A stretch of 15,809 nucleotides of DNA from Bradyrhizobium sp. (GCA_025960445.1 JAICIT010000011.1:1-15809); one strand, 5' to 3'; shown: positions 7,508-15,645, counted from the first letter of the stretch. Notes: generated by a model not told the origin, from the letters alone. Numbers and translations are program-made.

Positions 7508-9418
7508 ATGAACATCCAGATCAACAGCCGCTACGACGAGGTGTATGCCCGTTCAATGGCTGATCCCGAGGGCTTCTGGGCGGAGGCGGCGCGCGAAATC
7601 GACTGGATCAAGCCGGCCGAAAAGATCTTCGATCGCGACATGGGTTTGTATGGCCGCTGGTTTGCCGGCGCCATCGTCAACACCTGCTACAACGCGCTTG
7701 ACCGGCATGTCGCGCGCGGACGCGCGGACCAACTGGCGCTGATACACGACTCCCCGCTGGCGGGCACGGTCATCAGGTTAACCTATTCCGAAATGCTGCG
7801 GGAAGTGCAGGCACTCGCCGCCGTCATGCAGGAGTTCGGCCTCGCCAAGGGCGACCGGGTGATCATCTACATGCCGATGGTGCCGGAAGCCATGGTCGCG
7901 ATGTTGGCATGCGCGCGCATCGGTGTGGTGCATTCGGTCGTGTTCGGAGGCTTCGCCGCCAGGGAGCTCGCAACCCGGATCGAAGACGCAAAACCGAAGC
8001 TGATCTTCTCGGCAAGCTGCGGGCTCGAGCCCGGCCGCGTCGTGCAATACAAGCCGCTGCTGGACGACGCGATCAATTTGTCCAGCGTTAAACCGGAGTC
8101 GTGCATCATCCTGCAGCGGCCACAACAGGAATGCGAACTCACTTCCGGGCGCGACAGCGATTGGGCCGAATTGCGGGCAAAGGCGATGGCTGCCGGAAAA
8201 TCAGCCGACTGCGTGCCGGTACTGGCGACCGATCCGCTGTATATCCTCTACACCTCGGGTACGACAGGCCAACCCAAGGGCGTCGTGCGCGACAATGGCG
8301 GACATCTGGTCGCGTTGAAATGGTCGATGTTCAATCTGTACGGCGTCAAACCCGGTGAAGTCTGGTGGTGCGGCTCCGATATCGGCTGGGTAGTCGGGCA
8401 CAGCTACATCATCTATGGCCCGCTCTTCCACGGAGCCACCTCGATCATGTACGAGGGCAAACCGATCGGCACGCCGGATGCGGGCGCGTTCTGGCGCGTC
8501 GTCTCTGAACACAAGGTGGTGGCGCTGTTCACGGCGCCAACGGCGTTCCGCGCCATCCGCAAGGAAGACCCGGACGGAAAGTTCATTCGCCAATATGATC
8601 TTTCGAAATTCCGCACCTTGTTTCTCGCCGGCGAGCGCGCCGACCCTCCGACGGTGGATTGGGCGGAGCGGCAATTGCAGGTGCCGGTGATAGACCACTG
8701 GTGGCAGACCGAAACCGGCTGGTGTATCGCGGGCAATCCGGTGGGCCTCGGTCAGCTTCCGGTGAAGCACGGCTCGCCCACGGTGCCGATGCCGGGCTAT
8801 CAGGTGGACGTGGTGGATGAAGCCGCGAGACCTGTGGCCGCGGGGACCATGGGTTCGATCGTGATCAAGCTGCCGCTCCCGCCTGGTTGTCTTCCGACGC
8901 TCTGGCAGCAGGACGAGCGTTGCAAGCAGGCCTACTTCACCGAGTTCCCCGGCTACTACAAAACCTCCGACGCCGGTTACAAGGACGAAGACGGCTATAT
9001 CTTCGTGATGGGCCGTACCGATGACATCATCAATGTCGCCGGCCATCGGCTCTCGACCGGAGGCATGGAAGAAATACTCGCTTCGCATCCGGACGTCGCC
9101 GAATGCGCGGTGCTCGGCATCAAGGATGCTATCAAGGGCGAGGTGCCCTGCGGCTTGCTGGTGTTGAAAGCCGGCGTCAGCCGAACCCATATCGAGATAG
9201 AAAAGGAGATCGTGTCGCTGGTGCGCGAGAAGCTCGGCCCGGTAGCGGCGTTCAAGCTTGCGATTACGGTCGGTCGGTTGCCCAAGACGCGCTCGGGTAA
9301 AATCCTGCGCGGCACGATCAAGAAGATCGCCGACGGCGAGCAGTGGACGATGCCGGCCACAATCGAAGATCCCAAGGTGCTGGAGGAAATCGGTACCGCG
9401 CTCAAGGGCAGGGTATGA
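7508..9418 (+). CDS. prpE: Propionyl-CoA synthetase-like acyl-CoA ligase (AMP-forming, 636 aa)
   Basis: This enzyme activates a short carboxylate to its acyl-CoA with ATP, through an acyl-adenylate. Full-length landmarks are the acetyl-CoA-synthetase N-terminal domain (FWAEAAREIDWIKP, 23-36), the phosphate loop YTSGTTGQPKG (248-258), VVRDNGGH and DIGWVVGHSYIIYGPL (291-306), both characteristic of the PrpE/ACSS3 branch, WWQTETG (398-404), YKTSDAG, GRTDDIINVAGHRLS, and the acetylatable catalytic lysine K598 in PKTRSGKILR. The Trp pair at 398-399 fits a pocket for C2-C3 acids, but acetate, propionate and substituted acids cannot be told apart by eye. The ATG at 7508 has GGAG upstream. It is the last gene of the TRAP operon. 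The symbol reflects family resemblance; the true substrate may be the transported solute. Confidence 0.85.
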   Translation: MNIQINSRYDEVYARSMADPEGFWAEAAREIDWIKPAEKIFDRDMGLYGRWFAGAIVNTCYNALDRHVARGRADQLALIHDSPLAGTVIRLTYSEMLREVQALAAVMQEFGLAKGDRVIIYMPMVPEAMVAMLACARIGVVHSVVFGGFAARELATRIEDAKPKLIFSASCGLEPGRVVQYKPLLDDAINLSSVKPESCIILQRPQQECELTSGRDSDWAELRAKAMAAGKSADCVPVLATDPLYILYTSGTTGQPKGVVRDNGGHLVALKWSMFNLYGVKPGEVWWCGSDIGWVVGHSYIIYGPLFHGATSIMYEGKPIGTPDAGAFWRVVSEHKVVALFTAPTAFRAIRKEDPDGKFIRQYDLSKFRTLFLAGERADPPTVDWAERQLQVPVIDHWWQTETGWCIAGNPVGLGQLPVKHGSPTVPMPGYQVDVVDEAARPVAAGTMGSIVIKLPLPPGCLPTLWQQDERCKQAYFTEFPGYYKTSDAGYKDEDGYIFVMGRTDDIINVAGHRLSTGGMEEILASHPDVAECAVLGIKDAIKGEVPCGLLVLKAGVSRTHIEIEKEIVSLVREKLGPVAAFKLAITVGRLPKTRSGKILRGTIKKIADGEQWTMPATIEDPKVLEEIGTALKGRV

Positions 9419-9575
9419 CAATCTGCTCTGCGCATCGTTGATTTCATGCCGGTCTGCTGAGGGCGTGCTTGCCCTGAATAAGCCTGCGTGGTTTTCGATG
9501 AATGGCGGCGACATCTGGCGCTAAGGCCGTTCGCGCTTTCGTCCGGCAGTCCAAGCCGGCCACATCGGAGTACAA

Positions 9576-9845
9576 ATGCAATTCATTTCGGCGAAACGAT
9601 CGATCGCGCTGGCCTTGTTTTCGCTCTTTCTCTGCGGCTGCGCGCAACGAGGTCAAGTTCCAGTTTCGACGCTCGGTGAGGATGACGACACGTTCTGCCG
9701 TGCCAATAATGTCGCGGTCGGGTCATCGGAATATATCGCGTGCCGCAAGGATCGAGACGTGTTGCGCAACAACGCGGTCGCCCGTGCCGATCGTCGCCAG
9801 CGCGATCTCGGCGAATACATGCTGAACCATCCGGACCACCCCTAA
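9576..9845 (+). CDS. Small lipoprotein, hypothetical (89 aa)
   Basis: The ATG at 9576 follows GGAG with 7-nt spacing. Residues 1-21 form a lipoprotein signal peptide: MQFISAKRS, hydrophobic core IALALFSLF, and lipobox LCGC with the modified cysteine at C22. The mature part of 67 residues is charged, has two more cysteines (in TFCRANN and IACRKDRD) about 15 residues apart, and ends in LNHPDHP. It is probably anchored in the outer membrane on the periplasmic side. No specific family was recognised. It is 15 bp from the next gene, so the two probably form a bicistronic unit. The 157 bp before it hold only a weak AGGGC/GCCCT hairpin (9460-9475) that might end the upstream operon. Confidence 0.8.
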   Translation: MQFISAKRSIALALFSLFLCGCAQRGQVPVSTLGEDDDTFCRANNVAVGSSEYIACRKDRDVLRNNAVARADRRQRDLGEYMLNHPDHP

Positions 9846-9860
9846 CTTCAGGAGTCCACC

Positions 9861-10067
9861 ATGAACGAAGATGCCTTCAACGCCAGCCTGCGCAAGTTTC
9901 TCAAGAAGGTGGGCATCACCTCGCAACGCGAGATCGAGAAAGTGGTCCGGGATGCGATTTCAAGTGGCCGCCTCAAAGGCCACGAGAAATTGCCCGCCAA
10001 AATGGTTCTCACGGTCGGTGGCGTCAGCCTTTCGCACGAGGTTACCGGCGACATCGAGCTCGGCTAG
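9861..10067 (+). CDS. DUF6494-like small cytoplasmic protein (68 aa)
   Basis: A strong AGGAG lies 7 nt before the ATG at 9861. The protein has no signal peptide. Its N-terminal half is helical and charged (NASLRKFLKKVGITSQREIEKVVRDAI), followed by SGRLKGHEKLPAKMVLTVGGVSLSHEVTG, which looks like two beta strands. Length and sequence match what I remember of the DUF6494 family of alphaproteobacterial proteins; the function is unknown and the family name comes from memory. It is likely co-transcribed with the lipoprotein gene 15 bp upstream. Confidence 0.78.
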   Translation: MNEDAFNASLRKFLKKVGITSQREIEKVVRDAISSGRLKGHEKLPAKMVLTVGGVSLSHEVTGDIELG

Positions 10068-10079
10068 AAAACCAGCCGA
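10060..10079. terminator. Weak hairpin between convergent genes
   Basis: TCGGCT (10060-10065) pairs with AGCCGA (10074-10079) across an 8-nt loop that contains AAAA. It covers the stop codon of the DUF6494-like gene and lies 44 bp from the end of the convergent transporter gene. There is no T run on either strand, so it is at best a weak terminator. Confidence 0.25.
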
Positions 10080-10122
10080 CAACCATTGGGCGAGCAGAGC
10101 GCGGTGAAATTTGGATTCGCGC

Positions 10123-11247
10123 TCAGTCCTCCGGGAGCTGCGGCGAATCCTCCGGCATCAGATGTTCTTTGAGGATTAGCCCCACAATAAGGAGCGGGGA
10201 CGACAGGAACGCGCCCATTGGTCCCCACAACCAGGTCCAGAACGCGATCGCGACGAAGACCGCGAGTGCGTTGAGTTCGAGCCGGCGCCCGATGATGGTT
10301 GGCGTAACAAAATGGCCCTCGAGGAACGTGACGCCGGCAAACGCCAGAGGCGCCATCAGGCCGGCGCTGAGCGTCGGCATCGCGACCACGCCGACCAGGA
10401 TCAGGATCACGAACATCGCGACAGGACCGATGATCGGAACGAAATTTAGCGTCGCCGCGAGGGCGCCAAGGCCAGCGGGGCTCGGCATCCCCGTGAGCGC
10501 GCAGATCAAACCAGTCGCGACTCCGACCCCCAGATTGATCATGGTAACCGTGAGCAGATAGCCTCCGAGGTGCTCCTCGATTTCGTTGAGAATCCGCAGC
10601 GTTCGCAATCGCGAGGCGTGTTCGCTGAATGTGAGAATCAGGGCGCGGCGGAGGTCGCGCCAGCTTGCGATAAAGAGCACAAGCGTCGCCAGGAAGAGCA
10701 AAAACTCCGTAAACGTCGGTGAGAGGAATTCCAGGGTAGGCTGGACCCAGTCCAGCTTGGGCATCTGGAATGGCGCGGTGCCGAAGGTGTCGGAACCTCC
10801 CACCATGCTCTCCAACTGGTGCCACAGCGCTAGCGGCCGATCGAAAACGTGGAGCTTATCCTTTAGCCGCGATCCCAGCTCCGGCAGGCGCGTGCTCCAC
10901 TGCATCAGCGGAGAAGAGATCAGGCCGACCACGAAAGCTAGGCCAGCGCACACCGCGCTGACGATCAGCACCGCCGACAACGCGCGGGGTATCCGGCGTC
11001 GCTCGAGATATCCCGCAGCCGGGGACAGCATGGTGCCGACGACGAACGCCGTCACCACGGGCAGGAAGAAAGCCTTGGCGACATAGAGAACGGCGACAAC
11101 GCTGATGACGAGAAGTGCGACGAGCGCAAAGGCGACTACTTCCGCGCGCCTGATGACGGGCGGCAGCTCGCCTTTGCTTTCTGGGAGCGGCGTACCGACG
11201 TTTTCTTTTTCTTTGGGAGGCGCGCGTTCGTCGGGAAGGACACGCAA
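10123..11247 (-). CDS. AI-2E/PerM family transporter (374 aa)
   Basis: This is a multi-pass inner-membrane protein of the AI-2E transporter (TqsA/PerM, DUF20) family, whose members export signals or ions; the substrate here is unknown. Visible are paired N-terminal helices (about 37-74), a helix at 89-110, a soluble loop, a helix at 182-199, and the C-terminal membrane block with the family motif NFVPIIGP (268-275), EGHFVTPTIIG and AVFVAIAFWTWLWGPMGAFLSSPLL. I choose the TTG at 11247 because GGAGG (11256-11260) sits 8 nt upstream in an AAGGGAGGAA context. A TTG at 11337 would add 30 Arg-rich residues but lies inside the EcfG-type promoter at 11319-11343. The gene is divergent from the L,D-transpeptidase gene and probably stress-induced. 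Confidence 0.9.
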   Translation of the reverse strand: MRVLPDERAPPKEKENVGTPLPESKGELPPVIRRAEVVAFALVALLVISVVAVLYVAKAFFLPVVTAFVVGTMLSPAAGYLERRRIPRALSAVLIVSAVCAGLAFVVGLISSPLMQWSTRLPELGSRLKDKLHVFDRPLALWHQLESMVGGSDTFGTAPFQMPKLDWVQPTLEFLSPTFTEFLLFLATLVLFIASWRDLRRALILTFSEHASRLRTLRILNEIEEHLGGYLLTVTMINLGVGVATGLICALTGMPSPAGLGALAATLNFVPIIGPVAMFVILILVGVVAMPTLSAGLMAPLAFAGVTFLEGHFVTPTIIGRRLELNALAVFVAIAFWTWLWGPMGAFLSSPLLIVGLILKEHLMPEDSPQLPED

Positions 11248-11253
11248 CTGGCT

Positions 11254-11263
11254 TTCCTCCCTT
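11254..11263 (-). promoter_or_regulatory. Ribosome binding site that fixes the AI-2E transporter start
   Basis: On the minus strand this reads AAGGGAGGAA, a near-ideal Shine-Dalgarno sequence. The GGAGG core is 8 nt from the TTG at 11247. No comparable site precedes the upstream TTG at 11337. Confidence 0.75.
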
Positions 11264-11318
11264 CGGGCTGGCAGACGCTCGGGCCCGGACGTCGTGCGAC
11301 GACGGGTTCGGCGGCTAT

Positions 11319-11343
11319 AACGGGCAGCGTAAGACAAAGTTCC
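11319..11343 (-). promoter_or_regulatory. EcfG-type general stress promoter of the AI-2E transporter gene
   Basis: On the minus strand GGAAC (11343-11339) is followed after exactly 16 nt by CGTT (11322-11319), the known consensus of the alphaproteobacterial general-stress sigma factor EcfG. Transcription would begin near 11312 and give a leader of about 65 nt before the TTG at 11247. Confidence 0.78.
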
Positions 11344-11428
11344 AGTGGGCCTGTCGTAACCCCGGTGTCGTGACTCTCCTTCAGGTGCACAGCCCGACTG
11401 ACTCGCGACTCCGTCTCCTTCTCAATAC

Positions 11429-11453
11429 GGAACCGCGAAGCCCCGGTCGCGTT
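11429..11453 (+). promoter_or_regulatory. EcfG-type general stress promoter of the L,D-transpeptidase operon
   Basis: GGAAC (11429-11433) and CGTT (11450-11453) are separated by exactly 16 nt. The predicted transcription start near 11460 lies downstream of the TTG at 11453 and upstream of the ATGs at 11477 and 11501, so it excludes the longest reading frame. Confidence 0.78.
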
Positions 11454-11500
11454 TGTTGTCGCGGAAGCATCGTTCGATGCGCATCGCATTGGGGCAGATC

Positions 11501-12316
11501 ATGACACATACATCCGAATGCCGTTGCGGGCCGTCACAACGCGTGATCAACGCGCTGGTTTTCGCCGCCGCATTGCTAATCGCGCTGGCCCCCTTCTCCA
11601 CAATCGCAAGCGCGCAGGCTCTCGGCTACGCTTCAGCGCAAAGCGGCTGGTCGACAGACAACACCATGCTCGCCACGCGTGAACCGGCGCTCACACGGGA
11701 AGATGATCAATCAGGCGGCGCAATGCCGGACCGGCTGCGTCGGAGTGTCGTTTCGCTTGACACTCGCGAAGCGCCCGGCACCGTCATCATCGATACTGGC
11801 AATACTGCGCTCTACTACGTGCTCGGCCAGGGCCACGCGATTCGCTATGGCGTCGGTGTCGGTCGGGAAGGTTTCACGTGGTCTGGCGTGCAAACCATCA
11901 GCCGCAAAGCAGAGTGGCCGGACTGGCATCCGCCGGCACAGATGATCGCGCGCCAGCCCTATCTGCCGCGGTTCATGGCCGGCGGCCCAGGCAACCCGCT
12001 TGGCGCTCGCGCGATGTATCTCGGTTCCAGCGAGTACCGCATTCACGGCACCAACGATCCTTCGACCATCGGGAAGTTTGTCTCGTCAGGTTGCATCCGC
12101 CTGACCAATGAAGATGTTGCGGATCTGTTCAGCCGGGTCGAGATCGGGACCAAGGTGGTGGTGCTGGCGAAAAATTCGCCGCACCTTCAGGCCCGAGCGA
12201 TTGAACCGGTCCGAACGGAAGCGAGGACAGCGAGCATCATTCCTGCTGCGGGAGCGCGGTCGCGCCCTGCGGTAGCGACCGTCTTCACCGGCCGCCAGGC
12301 GATGAACCTGTACTGA
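11501..12316 (+). CDS. L,D-transpeptidase, YkuD family (271 aa)
   Basis: This exported enzyme forms 3-3 peptidoglycan cross-links or attaches proteins to peptidoglycan. The catalytic motif is HGTNDPSTIG followed by SSGCIRLTNEDV, with His182 and the nucleophile Cys198. The protein has an N-terminal signal sequence (core VINALVFAAALLIALAPF, cleavage near ASAQA at about residue 40), a low-complexity linker, the YkuD domain at about 92-224 (VIIDTGNTALYYV to KVVVLAK), and a basic tail. I use the ATG at 11501, with a weak GGGGCAG upstream; the ATG at 11477 is a close alternative that adds 8 residues. The TTG at 11453 is excluded by the promoter. The gene is followed 28 bp later by the DUF2865 gene, so the two probably form a stress-induced envelope operon. 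Confidence 0.92.
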   Translation: MTHTSECRCGPSQRVINALVFAAALLIALAPFSTIASAQALGYASAQSGWSTDNTMLATREPALTREDDQSGGAMPDRLRRSVVSLDTREAPGTVIIDTGNTALYYVLGQGHAIRYGVGVGREGFTWSGVQTISRKAEWPDWHPPAQMIARQPYLPRFMAGGPGNPLGARAMYLGSSEYRIHGTNDPSTIGKFVSSGCIRLTNEDVADLFSRVEIGTKVVVLAKNSPHLQARAIEPVRTEARTASIIPAAGARSRPAVATVFTGRQAMNLY

Positions 12317-12344
12317 GGTGCCAGTTCGGCCGCGGAGGATCGAC

Positions 12345-12998
12345 ATGGTTCGGAGACTGATCAGTCCAGCCGCGTTGGGGGCGGTCGTGGCGTTGGCCGG
12401 GTCGGCTTGGGTCGGATCCGTGCAAGCCGAGGACGACTTTCTCTCCGCGCTGTTCGGCGCATTCAGAGGCGGCCCACCGCGTGCGATGGCAATTCCGCTC
12501 CCATTCGCGAGTGAAGGCATGCCCATGCCTCCTCGGGACCGGGGGCGTTCGCGCATCGTCACTTACGGCGGCCAGGCATTCTGCGTGCGGACCTGTGACG
12601 GCCGCTATTTCCCAGTAAATGGGTCCGACAACCAGAGCCGAGCGGCGTCCTGCAGCAGCTTCTGCCCAGCAAGCGATACCAAGCTGGTTTACGGCAGCGA
12701 CATCGATGATGCCGCAACCGAAAACGGCAAGCCCTATTCAGAGCTGCCGAATGCGTTTCGCTATCGAGATGAGATCGTGCCCGGATGCACTTGCAACGGG
12801 AAGGATCAGTTCGGGCTGGCGCCGGTCAGGATCGAGGACGATCCCACGGTTCGCAAAGGCGACCTTGTCGCCGGGCCGCAAGGCTTAATGGTCGCCGGCC
12901 GGAGCGCCGATAAGCGCGGCGCATCCCTGAATTTTTCGCCGGCCTCTAAGTCCCTACTTTCCCGCTATCGCCACGTGCCCGTGGTCGCGCGGGAATAG
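12345..12998 (+). CDS. DUF2865 domain exported protein (217 aa)
   Basis: The ATG at 12345 is preceded by GGAGG. Residues 1-28 are a signal peptide ending in VQA. The domain is recognisable from AFCVRTCDGRYFPVN (78-92), CSSFCPASDTKLVYG (103-117), the highly conserved YSELPNAFRYRDEIVPGCTC (131-150) and GLAPVRIEDDPTVRKGDLVAGP (157-178). Cysteines 80, 84, 103, 107, 148 and 150 could form three disulfides, which suits the periplasm. The family is widespread in Rhizobiales and its function is unknown. Placement directly after an L,D-transpeptidase gene suggests a role in the cell wall or envelope under stress, as inference only. Confidence 0.88.
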   Translation: MVRRLISPAALGAVVALAGSAWVGSVQAEDDFLSALFGAFRGGPPRAMAIPLPFASEGMPMPPRDRGRSRIVTYGGQAFCVRTCDGRYFPVNGSDNQSRAASCSSFCPASDTKLVYGSDIDDAATENGKPYSELPNAFRYRDEIVPGCTCNGKDQFGLAPVRIEDDPTVRKGDLVAGPQGLMVAGRSADKRGASLNFSPASKSLLSRYRHVPVVARE

Positions 12999-13041
12999 GA
13001 TGCCTCCTCCGCTCCGAGCGTCCTTTTTCGGGCTGAAAAAC

Positions 13042-13065
13042 TTGGGTTCCATAATTGGAACCCAA
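13042..13065 (-). terminator. Inverted repeat with a T run on the minus strand
   Basis: TTGGGTTCC (13042-13050) and GGAACCCAA (13057-13065) form a perfect 9-bp stem with a 6-nt loop. On the minus strand it is followed by GTTTTTC, so it resembles an intrinsic terminator for leftward transcription from malate synthase, whose stop is about 245 bp away. On the plus strand no T run follows. The right arm contains the -35 element of the EcfG-type promoter at 13057, so it could instead be an operator. Confidence 0.45.
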
Positions 13066-13081
13066 AGTTCCTTCCCGCGTT
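13057..13081 (+). promoter_or_regulatory. EcfG-type general stress promoter of the small membrane protein gene
   Basis: GGAAC (13057-13061) and CGTT (13078-13081) have exactly 16 nt between them. The predicted start near 13088 gives a leader of about 27 nt before the ATG at 13116. Confidence 0.78.
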
Positions 13082-13115
13082 AAACTGGATCGTTCTCACG
13101 GCTCCAGGGGAATTC

Positions 13116-13271
13116 ATGCTGATCGGCGTACTCGTAACGTTTCTGGTTGTCATTCTCGTACTGTATCTGATCAATCTGTTGCCGCTCGATGGGCGCGCGA
13201 AACAGATCGCGCGGGTGGTGGTCATCATTCTCGGCGTGATCTCGCTTCTGAAATACATCGCGGTATTCTGA
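13116..13271 (+). CDS. Small two-helix membrane protein, Thivi_2564-like (51 aa)
   Basis: A 51-residue reading frame starts at the ATG at 13116, with AGGGGA 4 nt upstream, and ends at TGA 13269-13271. It encodes a hydrophobic helix (LIGVLVTFLVVILVLYLI), a short polar turn (NLLPLDGRAKQ) and a second helix (IARVVVIILGVISLLKYIAVF). This layout, with the PxDGxxK turn, resembles the Thivi_2564 family of small bacterial membrane proteins, a name I give from memory. The function is unknown. An EcfG-type promoter lies just upstream, so it is probably induced under general stress. It ends 37 bp before the convergent end of malate synthase. Confidence 0.85.
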   Translation: MLIGVLVTFLVVILVLYLINLLPLDGRAKQIARVVVIILGVISLLKYIAVF

Positions 13272-13308
13272 TTGATGAGCCCGGGCGCATGCTCGGGCAC
13301 CGCGACGA

Positions 13309-15471
13309 CTATCCTGCCATCTTGGCTTCGCGGCGTCGGGCGGTGAGGATGAATTCGGTGTAGCCGTTCGGCTGCTCGCGCCCCTTGAAGATCAAATCGC
13401 AAGCCGCCTTGAACGCGACGCCGTCGAAGCTGGGCGCCATCGGTCGATAGAGCGGATCGCCCTCGTTCTGTTCATCCACCACGACAGCCATCCGCTTCAG
13501 CGACTCCATCACCTGCTCCTTGGTGATGACGCCCTGATGCAGCCAGTTGGCCAAATGCTGGCTCGAAATCCTCAAGGTGGCGCGGTCCTCCATCAAGCCG
13601 ACATCATGGATGTCAGGCACCTTGGAGCAACCCACGCCTTGGTCTATCCAGCGCACCACGTAGCCGAGGATGCCTTGGCAGTTATTGTCGATCTCCTGCT
13701 TCACGTCGTCGGGCGCCCAGTTCGATTGCGACACTGGGATCGTGAGGATGTCGGACAATTTGGCGCGCGGTCCGCCTTTCGCGAGCTGCTGCTGACGCTC
13801 CAGAACGTTGACCTGATGATAGTGCAGCGCGTGTAGCGTGGCGGCTGTCGGTGACGGCACCCACGCTGTGGTGGCGCCGGCCTGCGGATGTCCGATTTTC
13901 TGCGCCAGCATGTCCGCCATCTTGTCGGGCGCGGCCCACATCCCCTTGCCGATCTGGGCATGGCCCGGCAGTCCATCGATCAGGCCGATATCGACGTTCC
14001 AGTCCTCATAGGCCTTGATCCAGGGCTGCGATTTCATGTCGTTCTTGCGGATCATCGGTCCGGCTTCCATCGAGGTGTGGATCTCGTCGCCGGTGCGATC
14101 GAGAAAGCCGGTATTGATGAACACGATTCGCTTCAGCGCCTGCTGGATGCAGGCCTTGAGGTTAACGGTGGTACGGCGCTCCTCGTCCATGATGCCGATC
14201 TTCATAGTGTTCTCGGGCAGGGACAGCACTTTCTCGACGCGGCCGAACAGCTCGCATGTCAGCGCCACCTCATCGGGGCCGTGCATTTTTGGTTTCACGA
14301 TGTAAACCGAACCGGTGCGGCTATTGCGCGTACTCGAGTTGCCCTTCAGATCGTGGATCGAGAGCAGGCCCGCGACGGCGGCGTCCAGAATGCCTTCCGG
14401 AATTTCGTCTCCGTTGGCATCCAGCACGGCATCGGTGAACATGTGATGGCCGACATTTCGCATCAACAGCAGGCTGCGGCCATGCAGCCTGAGCTCCTTG
14501 CCCTCCGGCGTCTTGTAGATCCGGTCGGGATTGAGCGCGCGCTTGAGCATTGCGCCGCCCTTCTCGAAATCGGCCGATAGCGTACCGTTCATCAGCCCGA
14601 GCGTATTGCGGTAGATCAGAACCTTATCGTCGGCATCGACCGCGGCGACGCTGTCTTCCATGTCGAGAATGGTGCTGACCGCCGACTCCAGGATCACATC
14701 GGCGACGCCGGCGGGGTCATCCTTGCCGATCATGTGGGCGCGATCGATCTTCAATTCGATGTGCATGCCGTTATTGACCAGCAGGATCGCGCTCGGTGCC
14801 GAGGCTTCGCCTTGATAGCCCGCAAATTGTCCGCTCGATTTTAAGCTCGCGGCGTTGCCGTTCTTCAGCTTGACCGCGAGCTGACCGTTGATGACGCTGT
14901 ATGAGGTCACATCGGAATGGCTTCCCGCAGCGAGCGGTATGGCGGAGTCCAGGAAAGCCTTGGCCCGGGCGATCACTTTGTCGCCACGCGCCTTGTTGTA
15001 GCCTTTGCCGCTTTCGCCCGGTTCGTGTGGAATTGCATCCGTGCCGTAAAGGGCGTCGTAAAGGCTGCCCCAGCGCGCGTTGGCGGCGTTAAGGGCGTAG
15101 CGCGCGTTGGTGAGCGGCACGACTAATTGCGGTCCGCAGATTTTGCCGATCTCTTCGTCGACATTGGCGGTCTCGACTTTCTGCGTCGCCGGTTCCGGCA
15201 GCAGATAGCCGATTTGCTTGAGGAATGCCGTGTAGGCATTCATGTCGAATGTCTTGCCCTTGTTCGCACGATGCCAGTCGTCGATTTTCGCCTGCAACTT
15301 GTCGCGAAACGACAGCAGTTCACGATTTCTCGGACCGAGATCGCGCAGGATTGCAGCAAGCCCGGACCAGAAAGCGTCGGCGGATATTCCAGTTTTGGGA
15401 GTGGCTTCCTTGGCGACGAAATCAAACAAAACCGGGGCGATTTTCAATCCGTGGGCGTCGATACGATTCAT
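13309..15471 (-). CDS. glcB: Malate synthase G (720 aa)
   Basis: The enzyme condenses glyoxylate with acetyl-CoA to malate and CoA, in the glyoxylate bypass and glycolate use. The length matches E. coli GlcB (723 aa). The catalytic residues align with known ones: Arg338 in LMRNVGHHM, metal ligands Glu430 (IMDEERRTT) and Asp458 ([18 protein letters not shown]), catalytic base Asp629 in [15 protein letters not shown], and Cys615 in GVGCSKVPD, equivalent to the redox-sensitive Cys617. The ATG at 15471 gives the typical N-terminus [19 protein letters not shown]; the open frame upstream to 15627 is not family-like. The ribosome binding site is weak (GAG about 14 nt away). The 196-bp leader shows no EcfG-type site. 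Confidence 0.97.
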   Translation of the reverse strand: MNRIDAHGLKIAPVLFDFVAKEATPKTGISADAFWSGLAAILRDLGPRNRELLSFRDKLQAKIDDWHRANKGKTFDMNAYTAFLKQIGYLLPEPATQKVETANVDEEIGKICGPQLVVPLTNARYALNAANARWGSLYDALYGTDAIPHEPGESGKGYNKARGDKVIARAKAFLDSAIPLAAGSHSDVTSYSVINGQLAVKLKNGNAASLKSSGQFAGYQGEASAPSAILLVNNGMHIELKIDRAHMIGKDDPAGVADVILESAVSTILDMEDSVAAVDADDKVLIYRNTLGLMNGTLSADFEKGGAMLKRALNPDRIYKTPEGKELRLHGRSLLLMRNVGHHMFTDAVLDANGDEIPEGILDAAVAGLLSIHDLKGNSSTRNSRTGSVYIVKPKMHGPDEVALTCELFGRVEKVLSLPENTMKIGIMDEERRTTVNLKACIQQALKRIVFINTGFLDRTGDEIHTSMEAGPMIRKNDMKSQPWIKAYEDWNVDIGLIDGLPGHAQIGKGMWAAPDKMADMLAQKIGHPQAGATTAWVPSPTAATLHALHYHQVNVLERQQQLAKGGPRAKLSDILTIPVSQSNWAPDDVKQEIDNNCQGILGYVVRWIDQGVGCSKVPDIHDVGLMEDRATLRISSQHLANWLHQGVITKEQVMESLKRMAVVVDEQNEGDPLYRPMAPSFDGVAFKAACDLIFKGREQPNGYTEFILTARRREAKMAG

Positions 15472-15645
15472 GATCTGAATTTTTCTCGGGAGAAGCCGGC
15501 AGCGATGCGCGGCCTTCAGGTTCAAACGATAGTTGACCCTGGGCGGGTTCGAAGCCCTTTTAGCCTTAAAGCCGGGCAGATGAGAAGACCTGATAGGGCC
15601 GGAAAAGACAGCAGGGAACGCAGCCAAATGTGCCGCTCAGAGAGT

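Noticed and set aside
9460..9475. AGGGC/GCCCT hairpin as terminator of the TRAP operon
   Set aside because: Only a 5-bp stem and no T run; too weak to annotate separately.
8201..9514. Minus-strand open frame of 437 codons opposite the acyl-CoA ligase
   Set aside because: It overlaps a fully conserved ligase, has Arg/His-rich composition and no recognisable domain, so it is a shadow of high GC codon bias.
13888..14580. Plus-strand open frame of 230 codons opposite malate synthase
   Set aside because: Antisense to the catalytic core of malate synthase; no independent coding signal.
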